This document shows positions 10,349 through 21,208 of a stretch of DNA of 64,000 nucleotides, piece after piece (position 1 is the first letter of the stretch; every line of letters starts with the position of its first letter). The DNA is from Orychophragmus violaceus (taxonomy: Eukaryota > Streptophyta > Magnoliopsida > Brassicales > Brassicaceae): positions 34,692,766 through 34,756,765 of the forward strand of contig CM058234.1 of assembly GCA_030180135.1 (NCBI GenBank), given 5' to 3'. The notes beneath the pieces are model-generated. The model had not been told where the DNA came from. It made no database searches and saw only the letters and a list, made by a program, of their open reading frames with translations. The position numbers and the translations under genes are program-made.

Positions 10349-11075
10349 AATCAGTCCAACAACGTATTGATCGCTATCTTCGGGCAGTATTGAGGGCGAC
10401 CAGTGAAGTGATCAGGATAGAACACGTCAGTGTCAACGTTCGGTTCATGAGCTGATCGTACCCAAGGACTTGGATCGGTCTTAGTGTCAAAAGATGCAAA
10501 AAGCAAATGTTGATAACGGAAGAGGACGTATGATAAAAGGGGAAATGAGCAAAGGATCAAGAACGAATGGTGGTCAAAGGAAGGAACTAGAAGACCTCTC
10601 TTGTGCTTGGTCATGTGGGGATGGTTGGTTGAATGACTAGGTATAAGGGAGGTGTGTTCTTTGAGTTCGACGAACGAATGAGGTAAGCTGAATGCCGAGC
10701 TAGCTTCACACCAGCTTCACCAAAGAATAAGGTACACGATCGAGTACTCTTATGTTGTTCTAAGGAATGATAAGAAATAAATAGGGTGAACAGAACAATA
10801 TAAGGAAGACTTAGGTGGTTAGAATGGATAAGATAGGATTGAAACCTCGAAAGGGTTTAAGGAAACCAAATAAGGTCGTAAGAGGTTCACGGATGGATCG
10901 TTCTTTAGAAGAACGATATAAAGGATGAATAAGGTTTTCCGTTGTGTAATGATAAGTATGAAGGATCTAAGATTAGAAGTTAATAGGAATATTCGAGGAA
11001 TACTTGTCCTAGAAGGAAAAATTTAATTAGGACGAAATTTAGGAAGGTTCAGGAAGGCTGAACCGGGGCTTTACA
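10349..11075 (+). repeat. LARD 5' LTR, 3' portion only
   Basis: Matches 28393-29162 closely (AATCAGTCCAAC... to ...GGGGCTTTACA). It lacks a GC-rich stretch of about 43 bp present near the end of the 3' LTR. The upstream part was separated by the Copia-B insertion. Confidence 0.88.
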
Positions 11076-11078
11076 AGT

Positions 11079-11090
11079 TGGTATCAGAGC
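11079..11090 (+). promoter_or_regulatory. LARD primer-binding site (tRNA-iMet)
   Basis: TGGTATCAGAGC on the plus strand, three bases after the LTR end. This fixes the element's orientation. Confidence 0.92.
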
Positions 11091-11815
11091 GGAGTTGTTT
11101 CTAGGACCAATCAAAGGTTGGGTATCTCGGCCTAAGTCCCAATATCCGCACGATCGACAAACGGAACGATCTTGGATGAGTGATAGTTTCAGCGGAGCGA
11201 TGCGCGGATCGGTCTGTGGGAATACCGTAAGAGTCGTGTAGGCGGTACGCGTGCGATCTGCCAATAAGCCAGAGAGAACTGTATCGGGGACGCCGGGCCA
11301 TGACCACAGACTGGGTGTACCCACGGAAATGATCGGGTGAATCAGTCCGGATGCGATTTACCTGTACATGCGAGTATCGCTCATCGGTTTATAGAGCCAA
11401 TTGTTCGTAGGGGCTTAGATCGGGATAGGGAACCCTAGAACGGCATTGTGGTTCACTTTCTGGAGGTGACACATGTAACTGGTGGCTTGAGGCCGACGAG
11501 GGCACCAGGGTCCGCGCTAAGTCTTGGACGGATTTAGGGTCAAGTTCAATCGCTAGTACTTTCTAGCTGAGTATGAGATTGGTTGGAAGGTCGTACTTCC
11601 CAGCCAAGTATGGGATCGGTTGGTAATGTCAGTTTATAGACTAAGCTTGAGGTCGCAAGACAGTGTTGGGGGTAAGTGGCAGAGTTCAATCAACTCGGGT
11701 GTTACATGGGATGAGAGCTTGAGGACAAAGGGGCACAAGTATGTTGTTAACTCTGCGGGGTGCGGGTTGAACATCGTACCCACTGCTCGGTTTGTACCTT
11801 CAGCTCTGACCAAAG
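11091..11815 (+). other. LARD interior, left block: no coding sequence recognised
   Basis: Only short, unconvincing frames. The part at about 11200-11330 resembles 26480-26600 in the same element: both contain a near-identical stretch around GAACTGTATCGGGGACG or GAGCTGTATCGGGGACG preceded by an ACCGTAAG word. Confidence 0.6.
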
Positions 11816-12467
11816 TGAAGGATTATGTGTGTTCATGGTGTAATTGTCAGGTTACATCCTAGCACATAATAAACAAGGATCTAGGTGATTGCAGTTGAAT
11901 AATAAACAGATCAGGATCATTACCTTATGATTGCAGCGGATTAATCAATGGAATATCGAGATCTGCAAGAGCTGATGATTACCGGCTCCTCCTCAGGTAT
12001 CCACACGCTTACAAGCTATTGGATCAGGCTGCTAGACCAAGCTGGAAATCACAGAGAGAGAGGAAGACGGCTGAGGCTCCAAAATCGCAGACAACTGAAG
12101 CATTAGGGCTTCCTGCGCCTCTCCTCTTCCTTATATGGGCCCAAGTAATTAAACTAATGGCTCATTAGGTTTTTTGGGCCCAAGGCCCAAATCAGACAAA
12201 AGACTGTCTTTTGTCTGGCCCAATTCTCTGTACAAATACAGTAAATGCCTTGCATCTTACCGTATTAATTCCATGTTAACTTTCCCGTTAGCTATGGTGT
12301 GTGACCCTTTGGGATCATACAATACTGGTAATATGTCCTAAACTTATAGATCATGAGCGGGCTCTAGCAAGTCATCATGATCACCCAGTATTTATGACTT
12401 ATGTCTTATCTCGACACTTATCATACTTTCTAGAGATAGTACGGTAGATTTCAGGACATTCCCAACA
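11816..12467 (-). repeat. Solo LTR of the Copia-B family
   Basis: A 652-bp sequence closely matching the Copia-B LTR end to end, with no adjacent primer-binding site or polypurine tract. Flanks are CAAAG (11811-11815) and CAGAG (12468-12472), a 5-bp target duplication with one later mismatch. It is the expected product of LTR-LTR recombination. Confidence 0.88.
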
Positions 12468-12547
12468 CAGAGTTGGTTGAGCAAACTGCCGCAACAGAGG
12501 CCAGTTTAGCCAAGGTAAACCGAGATAAAGCATAGTCACGGGAGAAG

Positions 12548-12760
12548 GTGATGTGCCGAACCGGGAGGGACCTAAATAGGAAAAGGGACCAGGTTGATGG
12601 TTACCAGACCTCTCATGGTCGCACAGGGTACCCTACTTGCGGGAAGAACCACACCGGTGGGGTGATGGACGACAAGAGGGACATGTGCGAGGTGCAGAAG
12701 TCCGTATCGTGGAATATTAGGCTGTCCGCAGGATGGGGGAAGGTGGCAGGTGATGTGTAG
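12548..12760 (+). pseudogene. Degraded chromovirus gag zinc-knuckle trace in the LARD
   Basis: The frame includes GYPTCGKNHTGG, which resembles the CX2CGKXHXGXC zinc knuckle of Tekay/Del-type Gag, followed by diverged sequence. It is the only coding trace found in the LARD interior and supports a chromovirus origin. Too short and diverged to be functional. Confidence 0.45.
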
Positions 12761-12915
12761 TGAAGGACTGGGGAGGCCAGTACCTTCAACGCGATCTCTA
12801 GTACGATCACCAAACCTCAGCTTCCAAAGGGTCGAGTCCAGTAAAGGAACAGGGCCAGAATTTTTCTTTTAATATGGAGCATGGGGAAATTGGGGGTGGT
12901 CGTTTCCTGCATAGC

Positions 12916-14059
12916 TGATAGGGTGTAAGTTTTATTTTATTCTACTGCAAGTGCACAGTAAATGCAATTATAGTATAAAGGGTATCGAAATCCACAGAGA
13001 CTCTAGACCTACGATAGATTTTAGAACGTCGAATTAAGCTAGGTGAAACGGTAGAAAGCAGTAAATCAGACAGCAGAAAGTAAATCAAGCGAGTTTGTAA
13101 GCAAGAAGGCAAAGTGTTAAGTCTAGGGAGTTCTCAGGAAATCTGGAACTCAAGCTAATCAATCAATCGGGATCTAATTAAGAACTGTTCTAGAACTAGA
13201 ATCACAGAATTATAACAGACCAACTTTCGTTGCGAATATTAACTATGTCTAACAATCCTAGCAAGCCAACTTTCGTTGTGAATCCTAGAGATCTAGACAT
13301 GCATTAATCTCAAGTTCTTTCGTTCACTATTCTCCTAAGCCAATTTTTTTTGCGAATAGTCAAATTGCTCATCTAGGTTCTTTCTAGTTAATTAACCAAC
13401 TGTCGTTGCGGAAATCAACCTAACATCAATAATCTAAGTGGCCAATTCAGATCAAGCATTAAGAACAACTCTAGATGAAGAACTAGAAAGATAAGAATCC
13501 CTACAGATTGATCAACCTATAATTCCATGAAATCCCTAATGAGAATCCCTAAACCTAACAGGTAAACTACTCAGACATGATCATTGAAACTGAAGACATA
13601 TTGAATAGAAAACCAAATAGCATATTATAGAATAAAGAACTGGGGTTCAAAATCTCTTCTCTCTCGAGTACAATATCCGACCCTAACTCTCTCAAAGTAA
13701 AATAAAGTGTAAGAATGAAAGCGTAGCCTAAAAAATGGCTTAAAACCCTAATATAATGGTCTAATCACGGCTGGGACTTCTTTGTAATTATGAGAAACTT
13801 CTGGGAAAAGTGCAAATTGCAAACTCTTGATAAAACGCCGAGTATTGTCTGTGTCGAACTTGTGTCGATCGATGCACATGTTGTGTCGATCGACACAGGT
13901 CTGTGAATTCGACAGTGAAGTCCATCTCTCGGGTCAATACTCCAAAGTGCTCCAAAATGCGCCATAATCTCCAAATCCGCTCCAAACGTACCTAGACCTG
14001 AAAATATAAATAAAAGGACTACAAAGGACTTTAAAAGACTTGATAAGAAGACATATACC
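12916..14059 (-). repeat. Athila 3' LTR, main segment
   Basis: Pairs with 24468-25646. It is split by Copia-C after ...GACATATACC. The intact partner at 25608-25620 shows ATACC once, which confirms the insertion. A palindrome pair is centred at 13868.5 and 13889.5, upstream (in element orientation) of an A/T-rich TATA-like site near 13750. Confidence 0.92.
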
Positions 14060-14760
14060 TGTTGGATCTCCTAGGATCTAGGGTTTGTTATATTGAAATT
14101 ACCAACCTCGTTCTTACCTCAGATCTGGCAGCGGAATAGAATGGTGAACGAGATCTAGCGAATCAAGTGCTTCGCCTCTACCAAGCACACACTCACACAA
14201 CATGGAACGCCGGGATGCTAGTGCCGGATTCAGGGAATGAGTTTTCGATGTCTCTGCTTTTCTCTCTTAGAATTCCAGTGACGGCTAGGGTTCAGGTCGA
14301 CCATATAAGCCTTTATATATCGACCTGGAATTGACATGACCAAACCGTCGGAGAAACCCGACTCGTTTATGTCAAAACCCGATATGCATCGATCGACACA
14401 CTTACTGTGTCGATCGACACACTTACTGTGTCGATCGACACACCTTCTCGAAAAGCTTGCATCGATCGACACACTCATGTATCGATCGACACATACATCA
14501 TAAAACTCTATGTCAATGTGTATCCAATACATATCAACATGATCATTATCAAATGATCATTCCCATATGTTAGCTTCCAGATTGCTTAGGTGTGTGACCC
14601 TATAGGATCATATAATACTGACAGTAAGTGTACAACTTACAGATTAAAAGAGGCTTCTAGCAAAGCATTACAATCACCAGTATTATACAAACGATTGATC
14701 TCGATACACAACTATTATCAGGAGTGTGTACAAGTGTGATTTCAGGACACAATCCCAACA
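14060..14760 (-). repeat. Copia-C 3' LTR (701 bp)
   Basis: Ends TGTTGGATC and ATCCCAACA. It contains five palindromes (centres 14392.5, 14413.5, 14434.5, 14465.5, 14485.5) and a minus-strand TATA box at 14311-14320 lying between GGTCGA and TCGACC arms. Confidence 0.95.
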
Positions 14761-15570
14761 ATCTCCCACTTGTACTGGAATCATCTATTCCTACAATCCT
14801 TTTGTCTCTATATCTCGATTTGGCATAAGACAAGATTAGTGTCATTCTTATTAAGCCAATATCATGTTTATCGAACTCCTGATCTATACTGAACAAAACA
14901 AACAACTGAACTACAGTTCGTTTGAGTGCGGCCACACATTTTCTCAGCATAAAATCTCCGATAGGCCCTGAGATATTTATCTCCCGTTATTCAGGAAGGA
15001 CAAATCCCATCTTTTTCCATCCATGTTCCTTTACACACTTCATGATACACCTGAGCAGTGCCTTTATAGCCGCCAGTTACGGATCGACGTTTGACAAGGT
15101 CAAGGTGCACCAATTCAAATGCAATAAAGCATGATGAACTCAGGTCTAAGGACTATACTCAATAGTCGTAATGAGAACCTCTCATGACACATATATAACT
15201 ATCCTGGAGACTTCTCATTAGCGGGTCACGTACGATCATATGTTCACCAACATATATCTATGTGACTGACTGTGATACTCATATCATTGACTCCATGAAA
15301 CTTAGTCAACAGTCACCTCACAAGCTAGTCTCTCGCGGTTGTTATTGTCCCAATTTAACAACCTCGACTAGGGACACATCATAATTTATGTCATTTGTTA
15401 CTTATAGGGTTTCATGATCAAGTCCTCAACTTGATGACCTATAATATGACATAAACTTATTTTGGGACCATTATTTAATTATCCAATAGTCAAATAATGT
15501 TGATGTCAGTTTTTCATAAACATGACCATATCATATTTATCTGAACATCACAACTAAACTAACTCCCACT
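14761..15570 (-). other. Copia-C polypurine tract and 3' non-coding region
   Basis: Minus-strand AAGTGGGAGAT directly abuts the LTR. The next 800 bp or so have no coding frame but align with the same region of Copia-D (36972-37730) and of Copia-E (53090-53881, opposite strand). Shared words include CCTGAGATATTTATCTCCCG and TGATACTCATATCATTGACTC. Confidence 0.75.
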
Positions 15571-17950
15571 AGAATCAAGACCAAGTCTTCAGATTTCTAG
15601 TACCTACAACAACAGTGTTCAACTCGTGCTTAGGTTGTGAGATATGCTGCGGTGTTCTTGCTTTGAACCATTCCAACAAACCACACTGCTATTCTTAAAT
15701 GAGCACTATTCTACGGTCCTCTGCTTGGAAACCTTTCCAATAGACAGTACCGTTACACAGGCAAAATGACATAACCAGGTGAGAACCGGGAATCATCTTT
15801 GTCCGTCTAACTACTCATAATTGATTCGTCTATTTCTCAGTTGTACAAGAACCTATCCTTAGTGTTTCTAAAACACTTGGGGATATTCCTTCACAACTGT
15901 CCAGTGACCCTTACTGGAACAAATTGGTATCTTCTCGTCATGCTCTTATGCGTCAGCTGCATTTAGACGAGCGCATAATATGGCATTCATGATGGATTCT
16001 ATTGCATAAGCAAAAGGAATCACACTCATTAGACACTAGCTCAGCCAGTGTCCAAGACACTTCATCTTGCTAAGATCATTGCCATAAGACCTTGGTGTGA
16101 AGCCATTCTTGGAATCATGCATATTGGAACTGTCCAGTACCTTATAACCATAATGGTTCTGATACGATCCAATTAGCTCTTCTGATCCATCTCAATGGAT
16201 CCATATTCCAAGAACTCACGCGACTTCTCCCATGTCTATCGTTAAATTTGACTTCCGACCCAAATCTTGGCAAGACTTTAGCGTCGGAACGTCGTTTATG
16301 AGATTAAGTACGTTCTTAACATACAGTTTGAGAATTGCAATTACGCTCCCACTAGTTTACTTGTAAACGCACTGTTTCTATTCGTTCCTGATCGAGTCAA
16401 AGCCTTTGACTGTTTTAACAGAACATAGATTCCAACTCCAAGATGCTTGCTTCAACCGGTGAAGCTAACATGCATAACTAGCCAATTTTTCGGAGTTGGG
16501 GCTCACCATCGCTTCTTTGAATTTCGCATGCGCATCACTTTTCAATGATCAACGGATCCCGACAATCGGTCACGATGAATCACCCTCAATTTAGTGATGG
16601 ATCCTTTCGGATCTGCGAATTTCAGGCTCTACAAGTGTTGATCCTACAACACTCTTTAGATCTAACCGCTGCTCTCCCTCAACAGGTTGAACAGCCTCCT
16701 GTGTTTCTCGAATTTCTTCGAGCTGTACTTTTACTCTCACTGTTCTTCTTGGAAAAACAGAGTTCCGAACAACAAAACTTTGTTCTCGGATTGGTTGCAA
16801 AAGTACTAAGCCTCGGTTTCCTTAGGACAACCAGCGAAGCAGCACTTATCAGATTTGGGTTCAAGTTTGTTTGTTGACAACTGCCTTACACAAACCTTGC
16901 AATCCCAATTAATCAGAAAAACATATTTGGAAATCACCCAGTCCACATCCAATGTGGTGTTTTTCACTGATTCTGATAGAAAACTTATTTAGCGTAAACA
17001 TGTTCATTTTAGAGCGTATTTTAAAAGAATAATGGAAGATTCATGTGACTCATCATTAATCGGAGCATATCCAATAAGGTCCGATTCATTCTCTCGGAAA
17101 CACCATTCAGGTTTTCTGGGAGAAAAGAGCTGTGATATGGCTTCACACTCACTTAGATGATCACTCAATTCTTGACTCAAGTATTTTCCTCCGCGATCTA
17201 ATCAAGGATATCAATACTTCTGTCAAATCGGTTCTATACTTCATTCTAAAACTCCTTTGATCATTCCAAAGGATTCTGACTCGTGTCACATCAAATGAAC
17301 ACAGTCATACTTGTTGAAGCCATCAATAAGTCAATGAAGTATTGAAGTTTTCCTTTGGCACTAATGCTCATCGGGCCACATACATCAGTATGTGTAAGGC
17401 CCAACGAGCCTCTGGCCCGTTTCTTTAGCTCTGCTAAAGAAGCCTTAGTCATTTGGCCCAGCAAGCAGAATTCATGTCTCAATCGATTTACAATCAAATG
17501 AACCTGAAGCCCATAACTTTGGAACTTCTGAAGCCGTTTCACTCTATTTGGTCAATATGACTATGCCGAGGAAAAATCGAGTTCAAGTCATCAGACTTAA
17601 ATCGTTTGATATTTATGTTATATTTAAGCGTATGTTGGTTTAAGATATAAAACCCTTTCAAAAGGGGTGCTACCATATGATATTTCATTAAGATCAAAAG
17701 AGCAAAACTTGTCTTTTATCAGAATGAAAAACATTCAAATTCTTACAAGAAAATGAAAGACATCTCTGCATAAAGCATGTACATAGTAGCAATTACTTAA
17801 TTCAAAAACCAAGCTTGAAAGGCTCCTACAAGTGGAGAATCTCTACGGCTTATGCAGCAACCATTGCTCCATACCAGGCACGCAGTTCCACTTGTCCTTT
17901 CTTCACTGTTCTACTGTTGTTTAGGCCCTGCATATTTCCAAAATATCAGT
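15571..17950 (-). pseudogene. Copia-C protease-integrase-RT-RNase H remnant
   Basis: Fragments readable in shifting frames: protease just below 17950, pre-integrase and integrase start near 17291-17542 (HTDVCGPMS), integrase C-terminal and linker region near 16590-16860, then the C-terminal part of reverse transcriptase and RNase H from about 16470 downwards. Between about 16470 and 16545 the sequence jumps from the KVCKLH-equivalent position to the linker. Compared with Copia-A this drops about 385 bp, including the RT motif with the first catalytic Asp. Copia-D has the same junction. Confidence 0.82.
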
Positions 17951-18825
17951 ACCACAACTAGTATCCAATACATATGTAGAACTTGAATTAATAACACAAT
18001 ACCTGAAGAAGAAGTACCATACATCTTCTTCATCTCTTGTGAATCTTCCAAGAATTTAATGCAATCTCTCTTCCAATGCCCATACTCATTACAGTAGAAG
18101 CACTTTCTAACACCAGATAGGCCGGACTTGTGCTTATAAGATGACACATGCTTATCCTGATTCCAAATCTGGACGGCCCTGCCTCTACCCTTGCCTACGC
18201 AAGATTTCTCAAATCTTTTACCCTTTATGATGTCTTGCTCTACTGTTTTGAGCATGCCATGCAACTCAGTCAACGTCTTCGTCAAGTTATTCTTGATATA
18301 GTTTTTGACAAACTTATCATAACTAGACGGCAGTGACTGCAGAATGATGTCTGTAGCCAACTCTAAGCTGACAGGACAATCCAGTTTCCCCAGGTTATCA
18401 ATGTAACCCATCAATTTAATGACATGAGGACTCACTGGAGCATCCTCTGGTAGATTGCATCCAGTAAGAGACTTCACCATCTGGAATCTCTCAACTCGTG
18501 CCAGATCCTGAAACTTCAGTTTCAGGCTGGTGATCATCTCTATTGGCGACTCCATGTTCTCGTATTGACTCTTTAAGTCCGATTCCATGGTAGCCAATAT
18601 CAGACCACGCACATCTACCACATCAATATAATGCTTATTCCAAGCATTATATACTGCATTCGAGCGATTGGCCCCAAGCCTTTCTGGAAGAGCTTTCTCA
18701 AGGACATAGTCCTTACTCTCCTGCTTGAGGATTAATCTCAAGTTGCGATACCAATTCAGGAAATTTGACCCATTTAACTTGTCCTTCTCAAGGACGGGTC
18801 GTAACGAGAAGGTAGTTTTAGACAT
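17911..18825 (-). CDS. Copia-C gag (about 275 genuine residues of a 304-residue frame)
   Basis: Copia Gag starting MSKTTFSLRPVLEKDKLNG. The gag domain is complete, with a zinc knuckle CFYCNEYGHWKRDC near residue 245. The last 28 or so residues after SSSGI are out of frame relative to relatives, because a frameshift separates gag from protease. It is the only essentially intact protein of this element. Start chosen by homology with Copia-D and -E; TTTCAG lies just upstream. Confidence 0.88.
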   Translation of the reverse strand: MSKTTFSLRPVLEKDKLNGSNFLNWYRNLRLILKQESKDYVLEKALPERLGANRSNAVYNAWNKHYIDVVDVRGLILATMESDLKSQYENMESPIEMITSLKLKFQDLARVERFQMVKSLTGCNLPEDAPVSPHVIKLMGYIDNLGKLDCPVSLELATDIILQSLPSSYDKFVKNYIKNNLTKTLTELHGMLKTVEQDIIKGKRFEKSCVGKGRGRAVQIWNQDKHVSSYKHKSGLSGVRKCFYCNEYGHWKRDCIKFLEDSQEMKKMYGTSSSGIVLLIQVLHMYWILVVVLIFWKYAGPKQQ

Positions 18826-20491
18826 AGGCTGAAAATTTTAATCAAAGAAAATTTTAGTTATGATTTCAGGAAAGGAGGAATCTTATCCAATAAGAAAACT
18901 CGCATTATATTCAAACAACGTTTCCTCTATGAATATAATAATCCAAGATCCATACATCACTAAAATCTGAGTGGACAACTCGTCATCACCCGGATTTTAG
19001 TAATCTAAGTAAGCAAATCATTGCTAATTGCACCCAGTACAACTCTTGGCCGCAGATAAGACAATCCATGTCCTGTCTACTCTGATGTATCTGGGCCCAG
19101 AACTTCTGACAGCCCAGTCAAGTTAAACCAATCTCTTCTGTCTTGTGATCATTGACAGTCGCACTGCAAGTCTATCAATGATCACCTGCCTTACTCACTT
19201 CACTGTGGATACCAAGGACTCCAAGACTATCCAACAATGAAACGAGTTTTGACAGTAGACAAGATTGGGCAAGACATCAAGGTCACTTGATATTTAGTTG
19301 AGGAAATGGAACTTTAAAAGACTAGTAATTCAATCTCTTAGGTCACGTAATTGTAGATGTCAAGCACTGCAAGACCATCAACGTTACTATCTGCCTTACT
19401 CACGTAATTGTGGATACCAAGCTCTTGGCAAGACTATCCAACAACTAAACGAGTCTTGACAGTTGACCTTATTGAAACTAAGCTTTGATCTAACACACAT
19501 CCAATGTGTATTAGACAGGTTTAGAACATTTTACTTCTAATTTTAATTAAGTTTCATTCGTTCTAATTTCAGTGGATTAGGTCATTTGGTTCGGTTTCTT
19601 AATTATTTGGTTCAAAACCAAACGATTACGGTTCGCATCGTCACCATATGCGTCGACAGACACACTTGGTCGACTCTTGATATGCAACCTTTCAGATCAT
19701 CCGAGATAACCAGTCAAATCCAATTTAACCAGTTCATCTAATCGAACCGATTCAATTAGTTTTAACTAATCGCGATAATCGGTCCAATCCAATTGAACCG
19801 ACTTATCCAATCAAACTGATCTTAACCACCTTAACCAAGCATGATGACCAGTTCAATCCAATTGAACCGATTCAACCAATCGCAAGGTTTGTGTCGATCG
19901 ACATTAAACTTGTGTCGATCGACATAGCAGAGTATTAGGGATTTTGAACTAAACCGACATCACCATGCGAGATAACCAGTTCAATCCAATTGAACCGATC
20001 TATCCATTCACATAGTCTGTGTCGACCGATGCACCCAGTGTGTCGATCGACACAGTGCGATTTCAAATCTTTCGCATTTTCGCGATGCATCGATCGACAC
20101 ACCCAGTGCGTCGACCGATGCTGTGCGAAAACCCTAACATATTTTACGAGTTTTCGCGATGTATCGACCGACACAAGCTTAGTGTCGATCGACACCATGC
20201 GACAAACCCTAGATTATTTACGCGTTTTCGCTCTGTGTCGACCGACACACGCTTTGTGTCGATCGACACTATGCGACAAACACTAGAATCTTATTATGCG
20301 TTTCACGGTGTGTCGACCGACACAAGCTTAGTGTCGATGGACACAGTGCGACAACAACAGTTCGTCGTTTTCAACAGAAACTTCAATCCGAGATAAATTT
20401 CCATAAAACACAATTTAACAGGCAATTAACTAATCAAATTCATCAGTATTCGATTTAAATACCTCAGATTCAATAGACTAAACCCTACCAT
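18826..20491 (-). other. Copia-C leader with two periodic palindromic arrays
   Basis: Next to gag: acceptor-like TTTCAG and a hairpin (18903-18912 with 18931-18940, one terminal mismatch). Further out is an array of GTTCAATCCAATTGAAC-type inverted repeats starting near 19712, 19782, 19851 and 19980. Then follow six palindrome pairs between 19890 and 20345. Frames such as 19935-20198 and 20019-20396 only translate the repeats (SIDT, VDRH). Confidence 0.82.
19890..20345. repeat. Array of six paired TCGATCGA palindromes
   Basis: Pair centres: 19897.5/19918.5, 20025.5/20046.5, 20093.5/20114.5, 20167.5/20188.5, 20241.5/20262.5 and 20316.5/20337.5, each exactly 21 bp apart. From the second pair on, pairs recur every 68-75 bp. 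Spacers differ in sequence. TGCGA often follows the second palindrome. Confidence 0.92.
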
Positions 20492-20503
20492 GCTCTGATA
20501 CCA
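20492..20503 (-). promoter_or_regulatory. Copia-C primer-binding site (tRNA-iMet)
   Basis: Minus-strand TGGTATCAGAGC, one base from the 5' LTR. Confidence 0.94.
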
Positions 20504-20504
20504 C

Positions 20505-21170
20505 TGTTGGATCTCCTAGGATCTAGGGTTTGTTATATTGAAATTACCAACCTCGTTCTTACCTCAGATCTGGCAGCGGAATAGAATGGTGAACGAGATC
20601 TAGCGAATCAAGTGCTTCGCCTCTACCAAGCACACACTCACACAACCTGGAACGCCGGGATGCTAGTGCCAGATTCAGGGAATGAGTTTTCGATGTCTCT
20701 GCTTTTCTCTCTTAGAATTCCAGTGACGGCTAGGGTTCAGGTCGACCATATAAGCCTTTATATATCGACCTGGAATTGACATGACCAAACCGTCGGAGAA
20801 ACCCGACTCGTTTATGTCAAAACCCGATATGCATACTGTGTCGATCGACACACCTTCTCGAAAAGCTTGCATCGATCGACACACTCATGTATCGATCGAC
20901 ACATACATCATAAAACTCTATGTCAATGTGTATCCAATACATATCAACATGATCATTATCAAATGATCATTCCCATATGTTAGCTTCCAGATTGCTTAGG
21001 TGTGTGACCCTATAGGATCATATAATACTGGCAGTAAGTGTACAACTTACAGATTACAAGAGGCTTCTAGCAAAGTATTACAATCACCAGTATTATACAA
21101 ACGATTGATCTCGATACACAACTATTATCAGGAGTGAGTACAAGTGTGATTTCAGGACACAATCCCAACA
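20505..21170 (-). repeat. Copia-C 5' LTR (666 bp)
   Basis: Matches 14060-14760 apart from about six substitutions and a 35-bp deletion that removes two palindromes. TATA box (ATATATAAAG) on the minus strand at 20756-20765. Remaining palindromes are centred at 20844.5, 20875.5 and 20895.5, about 80-130 bp upstream of the TATA. Confidence 0.95.
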
Positions 21171-21175
21171 ATACC

Positions 21176-21208
21176 ATGGTTAAAAGTCCTAAAATCCATG
21201 GTATATCA
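21176..21208 (-). repeat. Athila 3' LTR, distal segment
   Basis: Last 33 bp of the LTR after the Copia-C insertion, containing CCATGG and ending TATATCA. It corresponds to 25614-25646. Confidence 0.9.

Larger units (their letters stand above)
14060..21170 (-). mobile_element. Copia-C: complete but defective copia element (7.1 kb)
   Basis: LTRs 14060-14760 and 20505-21170, target duplication ATACC (14055-14059 and 21171-21175), primer-binding site 20492-20503, polypurine tract 14761-14771. The two LTRs differ by about six substitutions and a 35-bp deletion within the palindrome array, so the insertion is recent. Even so, pol is full of frameshifts and carries a reverse-transcriptase deletion that Copia-D shares. 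Only gag is near intact, which suggests mobilisation in trans. Confidence 0.95.

Noticed and set aside
11079..11090. TGGTATCAGAGC words read as tRNA gene fragments
   Set aside because: They are only 12 bp long and always adjoin an LTR end, so they are primer-binding sites.
19890..20345. CRISPR-like array
   Set aside because: Repeats are paired palindromes in a plant retrotransposon leader, spacers are about 7 bp or 50 bp and related to each other, and no cas genes or bacterial context exist.
19935..20396. Frames with SIDT/VDRH/CRST repeats (also 42113-42486, 14230-14532, 48661-48891)
   Set aside because: Translations of the palindrome arrays. The spacing is conserved at 21 bp as DNA and the frames differ between copies.
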